From Flavobacterium dankookense (lineage in GTDB: Bacteria; Bacteroidota; Bacteroidia; Flavobacteriales; Flavobacteriaceae): a stretch of DNA of 64,000 nucleotides. The notes beneath the pieces are model-generated. The model saw only the letters and a list, made by a program, of their open reading frames with translations. It did no database searches and was not told the DNA's origin. Where the stretch lies: positions 1-64,000 of the forward strand of contig NZ_SNXR01000019.1 of the NCBI RefSeq assembly GCF_004362665.1, written 5' to 3'. Position numbers and translations under genes: made by a program. Shown here in pieces: positions 39,632 to 47,894 of this stretch (position 1 is the first letter of the stretch; every line of letters begins with the position of its first letter).

Positions 39632-42152
39632 AAAAACTTAGTTTGATATTAAAATTTGGTGTCATTTCTAACGAATAGGTGTCAACACTTTCTACCGAAT
39701 TGTCTGTTGAATTTACTCTGTAAAAACGATTAATACTATTTTTGGTATTCAATAGATTTAAAACAGAAACAGCAGTTTCTAATTTAATTTTTTCGCTTAC
39801 TTTCCAATTTTTTGAAGCAGAAAAATTAACTTGAAAATAGTCTTCAAGCTGACTGTTGTTTGGTGAATTATATACAATATTGGGATCGGTTTCTATTACT
39901 GAAAAAGCAATTGGCGTAGTGATTGGTCTTCCAGTATGCCACTTGGCTCCAAGAGCAAACTTTACTTTATTCCATTCATAAATTCCAGCCCAAGAAATGG
40001 CATGTGTAACTTCAAAATTATTTGGAAAATTAACGTTTGTTAATTCGTCAAACTCATATTTGTTGTCATTGTAAGAATAACTTAACCAAGTATAAAATCG
40101 GTTAAAGGATTTTTGAATTAAAAACTCTGTACCAAAAACTTGATAATTTCCAATGGTTCTTTCTAATTCAAATTGATTTTGGAATCCTTGACTACTGCTT
40201 GTTATTCCATCAATTTTTTTGTAAAAATTATCTAAAGTAATCAACCAATTTCTCTTCTTAAAACTAAAACCAAGTGAAACTTGATTGCTTTTTTGAACGG
40301 GAATTGTACTGTTGTTAGCTAACGTCCATCGGCGTTTTTCAACTCCTAAAAAATCTTGTTGTAAATCAATAATTTGTGATAAGGTTTGGCTTTTTTGTTC
40401 GGCTAAAATTTCCAATCTAATACTTGAAGTTAATGATTGATTAATTTGCAATCTCGGTTCAAAAAGCAACGTTCCAAATTTGTCAAAATAATTGGCTCGT
40501 AATCCAGCAACTAAAAAAGTCTTTTTGCTTTCTGTTTCATAAACTCCTTCAACAATTCCAACATGTGAAAGCAAAACATTTGTAATTGTTCTTGAGAATA
40601 TCGGCAAATTTATCTCATCAAAATTAGTAACACCAGTTTCGTTAAATTGGTAACCTGTGTTTACTGTCAATGTATTGTTAATAGTGTTTGAATTTTTAAT
40701 TCTTAAACCATAATCCAATACTTTATTTCGTTGAGATAAAACTTGTTCGCTTTCTAAAGTTTTGTTGTTTGAATTTAAATCATAAAGTGAAAAATAACCT
40801 AAAATTTCGGTAAAATTATTTTTATTCCATTGCGTTTTCCATTGGATTGTGCTACCGAGATTTTCTTGTTCGAGTTTACTGTTTTTATTTAAATCTATGG
40901 TTGATTGATTAAAATCTAGCGAGTTTTCAATGGCAATTACATCTATGTTCAAATTGCTTTTTTGTCCAATTTTTTGTTGGTATTGAATCGTGAAATCATA
41001 GAAATAGAAATCGACATCACTTTTATAGTTAACAATTTGATTATTATTTAGATTGGTGATTTCTGTGTTTTGAAAAATTCGATTACTGTAATTTTTATAG
41101 GTTGGTGATGAAAAGACATCGGTCAGCGAACGTCTTCCCGATAGTGTAAGATTTGCTCTGTCTGAAAGTTTTATTTTTGAATAAAGTTCAGCACTAATCA
41201 GGTTTGAACTAAAACTAGAATTTGTTTTTTCAATATCATTTGTTCGTGAGGAAATTGCAACTAAACTTGAAACGCTTTCGCCAAAAAAAGCCGAACTACC
41301 ATTTTTCGAAATTGAAATCGTTTGTGCCAAAGAAGAATTAAATGCTGATATTAATCCGAAAAAATGTCCTGTTTGAAACATTCGAATACCATTCCAAAGA
41401 AATAAGTTTTGGTCATGTGTTCCGCCCCGAACATTAATGTTAGATATGGTTTCGTCAACACTAATAATTCCAGGAACTTGTTGCATGGTTTGTAAAACAT
41501 CGGGCTCAATTAGACCAGGAAGCATTCCAAATTTTTTGGGTTTAATTTGAATAGTTCCATCATTTTTTTTACTGATACCAGTAGCTAAATAGCGTTGTGT
41601 TATAACTTCGTCTAACGACTGAATGATTGCTTGTAATTTAAATTTTGGACAATCCACAACGTATAGTTCTTTTGGGTTTATTTCGATAGCATTATAACCT
41701 GGATGTTGAATTTGAATAGTATTTGAAGAAACCTTCGGCAATTTAAAATGACCATTAGCATCAGTAAATGTTGTATTAGTTGTGCCTTCAATTGTTAGTA
41801 ACGCATTTTCAATCGGTTTTCCAGTATCATAATCAAGCAAAAAACCACAAAGTGGTTTGTCTAGTTTTTCGTCATTGTATATAGAATAATATTTTTGACT
41901 AATAAGTTTAAATTGTAGATTAGTCTGTTTTTCTAGGTATTTTATTTTTTGTTCTAATGACCATTTTTTGTTGGGAGAAACAATAGCATAAACTACAATT
42001 TCATCTTCAATGTAGTTAAATCTCACATCGTGTTGCGAAGTGATAAGGTTTAGAATGTTTTTCAAAGGAATAGCTTTCTTATCATTTTGAGCAAAACTCA
42101 AAATTGAAAAGAATAAAAAAATAAATAGAACAACCGCTCTGTTTTGAAACAT
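39630..42152 (-). CDS. TonB-dependent receptor of a FecI/FecR-type trans-envelope system
   Basis: 840 residues with a signal peptide (to about 22). A secretin/TonB short N-terminal (STN) signalling domain (about 26-92: IPLKNILNLITSQHDVRFNY) is followed by a CarboxypepD-like domain (about 96-175). Then come a plug (GLIEPDVLQTMQQVPGIISV, NINVRGGTHDQNLFLWNGIR) and a barrel. The STN domain is the one that talks to an anti-sigma factor, and the FecR gene lies immediately upstream (stop/start overlap TAATG). The receptor therefore should both import and sense its substrate, which is unknown. Confidence 0.93.
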   Translation of the reverse strand: MFQNRAVVLFIFLFFSILSFAQNDKKAIPLKNILNLITSQHDVRFNYIEDEIVVYAIVSPNKKWSLEQKIKYLEKQTNLQFKLISQKYYSIYNDEKLDKPLCGFLLDYDTGKPIENALLTIEGTTNTTFTDANGHFKLPKVSSNTIQIQHPGYNAIEINPKELYVVDCPKFKLQAIIQSLDEVITQRYLATGISKKNDGTIQIKPKKFGMLPGLIEPDVLQTMQQVPGIISVDETISNINVRGGTHDQNLFLWNGIRMFQTGHFFGLISAFNSSLAQTISISKNGSSAFFGESVSSLVAISSRTNDIEKTNSSFSSNLISAELYSKIKLSDRANLTLSGRRSLTDVFSSPTYKNYSNRIFQNTEITNLNNNQIVNYKSDVDFYFYDFTIQYQQKIGQKSNLNIDVIAIENSLDFNQSTIDLNKNSKLEQENLGSTIQWKTQWNKNNFTEILGYFSLYDLNSNNKTLESEQVLSQRNKVLDYGLRIKNSNTINNTLTVNTGYQFNETGVTNFDEINLPIFSRTITNVLLSHVGIVEGVYETESKKTFLVAGLRANYFDKFGTLLFEPRLQINQSLTSSIRLEILAEQKSQTLSQIIDLQQDFLGVEKRRWTLANNSTIPVQKSNQVSLGFSFKKRNWLITLDNFYKKIDGITSSSQGFQNQFELERTIGNYQVFGTEFLIQKSFNRFYTWLSYSYNDNKYEFDELTNVNFPNNFEVTHAISWAGIYEWNKVKFALGAKWHTGRPITTPIAFSVIETDPNIVYNSPNNSQLEDYFQVNFSASKNWKVSEKIKLETAVSVLNLLNTKNSINRFYRVNSTDNSVESVDTYSLEMTPNFNIKLSF

Positions 42153-43054
42153 TAATCGTTTTCTAAAATAATTTTGGTTTTAGTTACTTTTGTAGGTTTC
42201 AAATGATAAGTAGTACACAAAATTTGGAGCGCTGTGTCACTATTTTTAGCTGGAATTGTTCCTGTGAATAATTGTCCATTTCCAGTAGCATTTAATTCTA
42301 ATTCTATATTAAAATGTCTTTCAAATTCGGCTACTATTGATGGTAAACTTTCTTGATGAAAAACCATTTCTTGCTCTAGCCATTCTGGTTTCAAATTGTT
42401 TTTAGTTGGAATTGGAATTGTTTTTCCATCTCGAACAGCTACGCTCATTCCTTTGGTTAAGATAAATTCGTTATTGCCAAAATTTACTTTTACTTTACCT
42501 TCATAACAGCTTACATCAAAGTAATTTCCTCGTTGTTTTACGTTAAATTGAGTACCAAGAACAGTAACTTTTCCAACAGTTGTATTAACTTCAAATTTTT
42601 TCCCTTTTGCTACTTTGAAAAAAGCTTCGCCTTCAAGATTTAAACTTCTGTTGTTGTCCCAATTCCATTTTTTATACTGAATTTCAGAACCAGAATTTAA
42701 AACAACCTCTGAATTATCTGGAAGTGAAAATGTATTTTGAACACCATAATCAGCAAATTCAGTAGAGGAAGCAACATTTCTAAAAGTGAACAGTAATCCC
42801 ATTCCAATCAATAAAATTGCGGCAACTCTAACCATCCAGTTTTTAAATAACGGAATAATTTTGACTTCTTTTTTAGGTGAAGTTACAATTTTGGAAAGCA
42901 TTTTTTGTTCGTCAAAAGCTGGAGTTTCCAACTCTGAGGAATATTTTTTTATTTTTTCAAAAATGGCAAAGTCCTTGTCTGCTTGAAATTCAGACAATTC
43001 CTCGGCAGACATTTCATCGTTTAGCCATTTTGATAATTTGTAATTTTCTTCCAT
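42152..43054 (-). CDS. FecR-family anti-sigma factor
   Basis: 300 residues. A cytosolic N-terminus (1-70) binds the sigma factor. One transmembrane helix (about 73-92: WMVRVAAILLIGMGLLFTF) and a periplasmic FecR domain (DNSEVVLNSGSEIQYKKW, GEAFFKVAKGKKFEVNT, GTQFNVKQRGNYFDVSCYEG) follow. The C-terminal region (LPSIVAEFERHFNIELEL) is the DUF4974-type extension. It relays the receptor state to the ECF sigma factor encoded upstream. Translationally coupled to the receptor gene. Confidence 0.94.
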   Translation of the reverse strand: MEENYKLSKWLNDEMSAEELSEFQADKDFAIFEKIKKYSSELETPAFDEQKMLSKIVTSPKKEVKIIPLFKNWMVRVAAILLIGMGLLFTFRNVASSTEFADYGVQNTFSLPDNSEVVLNSGSEIQYKKWNWDNNRSLNLEGEAFFKVAKGKKFEVNTTVGKVTVLGTQFNVKQRGNYFDVSCYEGKVKVNFGNNEFILTKGMSVAVRDGKTIPIPTKNNLKPEWLEQEMVFHQESLPSIVAEFERHFNIELELNATGNGQLFTGTIPAKNSDTALQILCTTYHLKPTKVTKTKIILEND

Positions 43055-43059
43055 AATCT

Positions 43060-43105
43060 AATGCGTTTCAATACTAAAACATATTAAAGTAATTTTACCC
43101 TACTT
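43060..43105 (-). promoter_or_regulatory. Candidate ECF sigma box upstream of the FecR gene
   Basis: On the minus strand AAGTAGGGTAA (43105-43095) overlaps the last codon and stop of the sigma gene. AAACGCATT (43068-43060) follows 14 bases before the FecR ATG. The same two elements, in the same order and at nearly the same spacing, precede the divergent lipoprotein gene. Confidence 0.45.
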
Positions 43106-43621
43106 AAAATTTTCAAATTCTTTTCTAAGTTCTATCAGAGCTAAGTGAATTCTTTTCTCAACTGCTTTTACTGATATTTCTAATTCTTTAGCAATCTCTG
43201 CATATTTTTTTCCATCAATGCGATGCATCAAAAAGGCAACTCGCTGTTTTTCGTTCAGTTTTTCTATTACTTGTAACAATTTTGATTTGAATTGTTCTTC
43301 TTCTAATAAAAATTCAGGACTTTCGTTGGTGCTTTCTTTATTTGGAGAACTTTTGGCATAATTCAACACAACTTTTTGATGAGCAATTACATTCAAAGAA
43401 GCATTGTTGGCAATAGTATATAGGTAAGATTTTGCTTTTTCTAAAGGAACATCAGCACAGTTTTGCCATAACTTGATAAAAGCTTCTTGGGTTATATCTT
43501 CGGCTTGGTCTTCATTTCCAAACTTATAATACAAATAGTTTCGGAGTGATTTAGCGTGGCTTTTAAAAAAAGAAGAAAAAATATTTTCTTTGCAAATACC
43601 TGTAATTTCGTCTTTTGACAT
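43100..43621 (-). CDS. ECF-type RNA polymerase sigma factor (FecI-like)
   Basis: 173 residues. Region 2 is seen at DQAEDITQEAFIKLWQN and region 4 at LNEKQRVAFLMHRIDGKKYA and EIAKELEISVKAVEKRI. Regions 1 and 3 are absent, as in ECF factors. The gene order sigma, FecR, STN receptor is the classical cell-surface signalling cassette. Its targets probably include the FecR-receptor unit and the divergent lipoprotein genes (see shared box). Confidence 0.95.
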   Translation of the reverse strand: MSKDEITGICKENIFSSFFKSHAKSLRNYLYYKFGNEDQAEDITQEAFIKLWQNCADVPLEKAKSYLYTIANNASLNVIAHQKVVLNYAKSSPNKESTNESPEFLLEEEQFKSKLLQVIEKLNEKQRVAFLMHRIDGKKYAEIAKELEISVKAVEKRIHLALIELRKEFENFK

Positions 43622-43669
43622 GTTTTTTTGTGATAAACTTGAAGTAAAAATAATTATTTTTTTTAATTA

Positions 43670-43719
43670 AAGTAGGGTAACTTTGAAATCAATTGTTTAA
43701 CTAGTAAATCAAACGGATT
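43670..43719 (+). promoter_or_regulatory. Candidate ECF sigma box upstream of the lipoprotein gene
   Basis: AAGTAGGGTAA (43670-43680) and AAACGGATT (43711-43719) match the box before the FecR gene. A housekeeping-type TAACTTTG overlaps at 43678-43685, so two polymerase forms could compete here. Confidence 0.45.
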
Positions 43720-43727
43720 TATATCGT

Positions 43728-44762
43728 ATGAAAACATCATTTTATATTCTAATTTGTCTTTTATTTCTTTCGTTGACGAGCTGTCAAAAAGAAGAGGAAA
43801 CTATAATTCAAGACAACACGCAAAGTTTTGCAAAAACATCGCCAATAGCTAGTTTGTTAGCAAGAACATCTCAGAACCCAACATCTATCGATAATATAGT
43901 AGACAATTCAAGTTGTTTCAGCGTTGTGCTTCCAGTTACTGTTATTGTTAATTCACAGCAAATAACAGTAACGAGCCAAACTGATTATCAAGTTGTTCAA
44001 GATGCTATCGATGCTTTTTCTGATGATGATGATTTGGTTAATTTTATATATCCAATTACAATTCGTTTTCAAAATTTTCAAACTGAAGTACTTCAAAATA
44101 GTAATCAACTAGATGATGTTTTAGACGATTGTGGCGACGATGATGGTTTTGATGAAATTGATTGTATTGCACTAGTATATCCAATTGTAATTAATGTTTA
44201 TGATAGCAATAATCAGATAGCTGATACTGTGACAATAACTAGTAACTCAATGTTTTTTAATTTTTTATCAAACTTGTCTTCCAATACTTTTGTAGCAATT
44301 AGTTATCCAATTTCAGCGGTTAATTCTAATGGTCAAACCATAACAATCAATTCAAATTTACAATTAGAAGATTTTATTGAAGATTCAATTGATGATTGTG
44401 ATGATAATTCAGGTGGTGGAAGTAATCCTGATTTTTCAGAAGTATTGACTTCAGGAACTTGGTATATTTCCTATTTTCAAGAAGATGATGATATAGAAAC
44501 GGATGATTTTGCTGGATATAATTTCACGTTTGCAAGTAATGGAACATCAATTGCGGTAAAAAATGCAACAACTACAAATGGTACATGGAATCAGTTTGTT
44601 GATAGTGGTCAAAATAAATTAGAACTTACTTTTAATGGAGACGATCTTGATGAAATAGAAGAAGATTGGAGAATAATTGAGTTTTCAACAACTGTAATAA
44701 AATTAAAACACGTTAGTGGCGGTGATGGAAGTATCGACTATTTGACTTTTACTAAAAACTAA
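43728..44762 (+). CDS. Asp-rich lipoprotein, duplicated domain plus lipocalin-like C-terminus (paralogue 2)
   Basis: 344 residues. The lipobox LSLTSC gives Cys19. Two similar ~85-residue units follow (SCFSVVLPVTVIVNSQQITV and DCIALVYPIVINVYDSNNQI), each ending in acidic runs (LDDCGDDDGFDE, DSIDDCDDN) with paired Cys. The last ~115 residues repeat the lipocalin-like module (SGTWYISYFQEDDD, FASNGTSIAVKNAT, EEDWRIIEFSTTVIKLKH, GGDGSIDYLTFTKN). It is divergent from the ECF sigma gene and carries the same upstream box as the FecR gene, so it is a likely regulon member. The acidic clusters may bind divalent cations; this is inference. Confidence 0.87.
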   Translation: MKTSFYILICLLFLSLTSCQKEEETIIQDNTQSFAKTSPIASLLARTSQNPTSIDNIVDNSSCFSVVLPVTVIVNSQQITVTSQTDYQVVQDAIDAFSDDDDLVNFIYPITIRFQNFQTEVLQNSNQLDDVLDDCGDDDGFDEIDCIALVYPIVINVYDSNNQIADTVTITSNSMFFNFLSNLSSNTFVAISYPISAVNSNGQTITINSNLQLEDFIEDSIDDCDDNSGGGSNPDFSEVLTSGTWYISYFQEDDDIETDDFAGYNFTFASNGTSIAVKNATTTNGTWNQFVDSGQNKLELTFNGDDLDEIEEDWRIIEFSTTVIKLKHVSGGDGSIDYLTFTKN

Positions 44763-44770
44763 ATTCTGTC

Positions 44771-44953
44771 ATGAAGTTTTATCATCAAAAATTTCTTGAA
44801 CAACAAAAAAATGATAAACTCATTTCAAAAGAAACGAAATGGAGTTATTTTAAAAATAATGTTGTTGCCTATTCCATACTTCAAGCGCTTATATGGATAA
44901 TCATCTTCACAGTTATTTTCTTAATAACCACCAGTTCAATACTAATTAATTAA
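44771..44953 (+). CDS. Small membrane protein between two lipoprotein genes
   Basis: 60 residues. A charged N-terminal half (MKFYHQKFLEQQKNDKL) leads to one strong transmembrane segment (about 31-56). It starts 8 bases after the preceding stop and ends 18 bases before the next gene, so it is probably translated within the same operon. No family recognised. Confidence 0.6.
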   Translation: MKFYHQKFLEQQKNDKLISKETKWSYFKNNVVAYSILQALIWIIIFTVIFLITTSSILIN

Positions 44954-44971
44954 ATTTTAAAACCTAACCCA

Positions 44972-45424
44972 ATGAAAAAACTAATTTTAATACCAGCTTT
45001 ATTTTGTCTTTTTATGCTAAACGTAGCATCTACATGTAGTTCTGATGATGACGATAATTCCAATGGAAATAGTCCATCGACTTCAACAGTAACTGATAAT
45101 ACAACTTCTGGAACTTGGCGCGTAACTCTTTTTCAAGAAGACGGTTCAAACCAAACCAGCAATTTTAATGGTTATAATTTTTCAATAAATTCCAATGGAA
45201 CTATAGTTGCCGTAAACGGCTCAACAACCAAAAATGGAAATTGGTCAACCTATTCAGACAGTGGCTCTACAAAGTTTGATATTGTTTTTCTAGACAACAA
45301 TGGACCATTTGAAGAAATCAGTGAAGATTGGAGAGTGTTGTCTTCTACAACATCAAAACTTGAACTAAAACACACCAGTGGCGGTGACGGAAGTGTTGAT
45401 TTCTTAACTTTTGAAAAAAATTAA
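44972..45424 (+). CDS. Lipoprotein with lipocalin-like domain (paralogue 3)
   Basis: 150 residues. The signal peptide ends near VASTC (Cys22, a weak lipobox), then SSDDDDNS. The mature part is essentially the C-terminal module of 43728-44762 on its own: SGTWRVTLFQEDGS, FSINSNGTIVAVNGSTTKNG, EISEDWRVLSSTTSKLELKH and GGDGSVDFLTFEKN. It looks like a recent duplicate of that module, with closer similarity to it than to the copy at 39150. Likely the last gene of the lipoprotein operon. Confidence 0.83.
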   Translation: MKKLILIPALFCLFMLNVASTCSSDDDDNSNGNSPSTSTVTDNTTSGTWRVTLFQEDGSNQTSNFNGYNFSINSNGTIVAVNGSTTKNGNWSTYSDSGSTKFDIVFLDNNGPFEEISEDWRVLSSTTSKLELKHTSGGDGSVDFLTFEKN

Positions 45425-45456
45425 ATCTTCCAATTTTAATTTTGATTACTAATGAT

Positions 45457-45482
45457 GCCAGCTTTTTTAAGCTGGTTTTTTT
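45457..45482 (+). terminator. Terminator of the lipoprotein operon
   Basis: A CCAGCTT/AAGCTGG stem with loop TTTT, followed by seven Ts. Confidence 0.8.
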
Positions 45483-45516
45483 ATTTCAACAATTCAAATT
45501 TTTCCAACTTTGTTAC

Positions 45517-45547
45517 TTGGCAACTTTCTAACTTTAAGTTATCTTTG
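45517..45547 (+). promoter_or_regulatory. Promoter of ffh
   Basis: TTG (45517-45519), a 20-base spacer and TATCTTTG (45540-45547), 27 bases before the ATG at 45575. It lies inside the longer reading frame from 45452, which is why that start is rejected. Confidence 0.65.
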
Positions 45548-45574
45548 CAACTTCATAAAACAAAGCATTGCATT

Positions 45575-46912
45575 ATGTTCAATAATTTAAGTGAGAAACT
45601 AGATAAAGCATTACATATCCTAAAAGGACATGGAAAAATTACAGAGGTAAACGTAGCCGAAACCCTAAAAGAAGTTCGTCGTGCTTTGCTTGATGCCGAT
45701 GTTAATTTTAAAATTGCAAAAGATTTTACCACTAGAGTTAAAGAAAAAGCTATTGGGGAAAATGTTTTAACTACTCTGCAACCTGGGCAATTATTAGTCA
45801 AAATTGTAAAAGATGAATTGACGGAATTAATGGGTGGAGAAGCTACAGGAATTAACCTTTCTGGAAATCCTTCTGTTATACTAATGTCTGGACTTCAAGG
45901 TTCAGGAAAAACAACTTTCTCTGGAAAATTAGCTAATTATTTAAAAACAAAAAAAGGAAAAAAACCACTTTTAGTAGCTTGTGATATCTATCGTCCTGCA
46001 GCTATCAATCAGTTGCATGTAGTTGGAGATCAAGTTGGAGTAGAAGTATATTCTGAACCTGAAAACAAAAATCCTGTTGATATTTCTTTAAAAGCAATTG
46101 CTTATGCAAAAGCCAATGGATTTAATGTAGTAATTGTCGATACAGCTGGTCGTTTGGCTATTGACGAACAAATGATGGACGAAATTGCCAATGTTCATGC
46201 GGCAATAAAACCACAAGAAACATTATTTGTAGTTGACTCTATGACGGGTCAAGATGCTGTTAATACGGCAAAAGCATTTAATGATAGATTAAATTTTGAT
46301 GGAGTTATCCTTACTAAATTAGATGGTGATACTCGTGGTGGAGCAGCAATTTCGATTAAATCGGTAGTTGATAAACCAATCAAATTCATCGGAACTGGTG
46401 AAAAAATGGAAGCTATTGATGTTTTCTATCCTTCACGTATGGCTGATAGAATTCTCGGAATGGGTGATGTTGTTTCCTTAGTAGAAAGAGCTCAAGAACA
46501 ATATGACGAGGAAGAAGCTAGAAAAATTCAAAAGAAAATTGCTAAAAATGAATTTGGTTTTGATGATTTCTTAGCCCAAATTCAACAAGTTAAAAAAATG
46601 GGTAATATGAAAGACTTAGTCGGAATGATACCTGGAGCTGGAAAAGCATTGAAAGATGTTGAAATTGAAGATGATGCTTTCAAACATGTTGAAGCCATAA
46701 TTTATTCAATGACACCAAAAGAAAGAACAAAACCATCAATCATCGATATGAAAAGAAAAACCAGAATTGCAAAAGGTTCTGGAAGAAAATTGGAAGAAGT
46801 AAATCAATTGATGAAACAATTTGACCAAATGAGCAAAATGATGAAAATGATGCAAGGTCCAGGAGGAAAGAATATGATGAAGATGATGGGTGGAATGAAA
46901 GGAATGAGATAA
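45575..46912 (+). CDS. ffh: Signal recognition particle protein Ffh
   Basis: 445 residues from the ATG at 45575 (MFNNLSEKLDKALHILKGHG), which matches family N-termini; a frame open from 45452 runs through the promoter. The N domain is followed by the GTPase G domain (P-loop GLQGSGKT, 106-113; DTAGR; TKLDGD). The Met-rich M domain binds signal sequences and 4.5S RNA (FDQMSKMMKMMQGPGGKNMM). It delivers nascent inner-membrane proteins to FtsY and SecYEG. Single gene with its own promoter and terminator. Confidence 0.96.
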   Translation: MFNNLSEKLDKALHILKGHGKITEVNVAETLKEVRRALLDADVNFKIAKDFTTRVKEKAIGENVLTTLQPGQLLVKIVKDELTELMGGEATGINLSGNPSVILMSGLQGSGKTTFSGKLANYLKTKKGKKPLLVACDIYRPAAINQLHVVGDQVGVEVYSEPENKNPVDISLKAIAYAKANGFNVVIVDTAGRLAIDEQMMDEIANVHAAIKPQETLFVVDSMTGQDAVNTAKAFNDRLNFDGVILTKLDGDTRGGAAISIKSVVDKPIKFIGTGEKMEAIDVFYPSRMADRILGMGDVVSLVERAQEQYDEEEARKIQKKIAKNEFGFDDFLAQIQQVKKMGNMKDLVGMIPGAGKALKDVEIEDDAFKHVEAIIYSMTPKERTKPSIIDMKRKTRIAKGSGRKLEEVNQLMKQFDQMSKMMKMMQGPGGKNMMKMMGGMKGMR

Positions 46913-46916
46913 TAGT

Positions 46917-46945
46917 AAGACGCGTTTATTCGCGTCTTGTTTTTT
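46917..46945 (+). terminator. Terminator of ffh
   Basis: An 8-bp stem AAGACGCG/CGCGTCTT with loop TTTATT, then a T run. It sits between ffh and folD. Confidence 0.85.
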
Positions 46946-46972
46946 TACAATAACTACACAACACAACTACAA

Positions 46973-47857
46973 ATGGAATTATTAGACGGAAAAAAAGTCT
47001 CTAACGATATCAAAGCCGAAATCACACAGGAAGTTAACAAAATGAAAGCCAACGGTGAGAAAGTACCACATCTAGCCGCAATTATTGTTGGTAACGATGG
47101 AGCAAGTTTGACCTATGTTGGAAGTAAAGTAAAATCGTGTGAATTGGTAGGTTTTGAATCTACCTTGATTAAAATGCCAAGTACAACTTCAGAAACTGAA
47201 TTATTGAAAAAAATTATTGAGTTGAATGAAGACGACAACATTGACGGTTTCATAGTGCAACTTCCGCTGCCAAAACAAATTGATACCCAAAAAATATTAA
47301 TGGCAATCGATCCAAGTAAAGATGTAGATGGTTTTCATCCAGAAAATTTTGGAAAAATGGCTTTAGACATGACGACTTTTATTCCTGCTACACCTTTTGG
47401 AATTCTAGAGTTGCTTGAACGATATGGCGTTGAAACTCAAGGAAAACATACGGTTGTAATTGGAAGAAGTCACATTGTTGGACGACCAATGAGCATTTTG
47501 ATGGGAAGAAAAGGTTTTCCAGGTAATTCTACCGTAACGTTAACACATAGCTACACAAAAAACATAGCACAAATAACTACACAAGCTGATATTATCATCA
47601 CAGCACTAGGTGTTCCAAATTATCTTAAAGCGGAAATGATTAAAGACGATGCCGTTGTTATTGATGTTGGAATCACTCGAGTTCCTGACGAAAACGATTC
47701 AAGAGGTTATCGAATAACTGGTGATGTTGACTTTGAAAATGTTTCCAAAAAAGCATCTTACATTACGCCAGTTCCAGGTGGAGTTGGACCAATGACAATT
47801 GCTATGTTGCTAAAAAACACATTATTGGCAAGAGAACAAAAACGACTTTTACAATAA
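46973..47857 (+). CDS. folD: Methylenetetrahydrofolate dehydrogenase/cyclohydrolase FolD
   Basis: 294 residues from the ATG at 46973 (MELLDGKKVSNDIKAEI); the frame upstream runs into the ffh terminator. It is a bifunctional cytosolic enzyme interconverting 5,10-methylene-, methenyl- and 10-formyl-tetrahydrofolate. Signatures: the active-site strand ASLTYVGSKVKSCE with the catalytic Lys, VQLPLPKQID, PSKDVDGFHPENFG, and the NADP-binding VVIGRSHIVGRPMSILM. The end PVPGGVGPMTIAMLLKNTL is diagnostic. Confidence 0.96.
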   Translation: MELLDGKKVSNDIKAEITQEVNKMKANGEKVPHLAAIIVGNDGASLTYVGSKVKSCELVGFESTLIKMPSTTSETELLKKIIELNEDDNIDGFIVQLPLPKQIDTQKILMAIDPSKDVDGFHPENFGKMALDMTTFIPATPFGILELLERYGVETQGKHTVVIGRSHIVGRPMSILMGRKGFPGNSTVTLTHSYTKNIAQITTQADIIITALGVPNYLKAEMIKDDAVVIDVGITRVPDENDSRGYRITGDVDFENVSKKASYITPVPGGVGPMTIAMLLKNTLLAREQKRLLQ

Positions 47858-47860
47858 ATT

Positions 47861-47894
47861 TAAAATGGTAAATAGATTTCTATTTACCATTTTA
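47861..47894. terminator. Bidirectional terminator overlapping the end of fabH
   Basis: A perfect 14-bp inverted repeat (TAAAATGGTAAATA and complement, loop GATTTC) between folD and fabH. The fabH stop and last codons lie in the right arm. Confidence 0.82.

Noticed and set aside
45452..45574. Upstream extension of ffh
   Set aside because: It crosses the preceding terminator and the ffh promoter. The family N-terminus begins at 45575.
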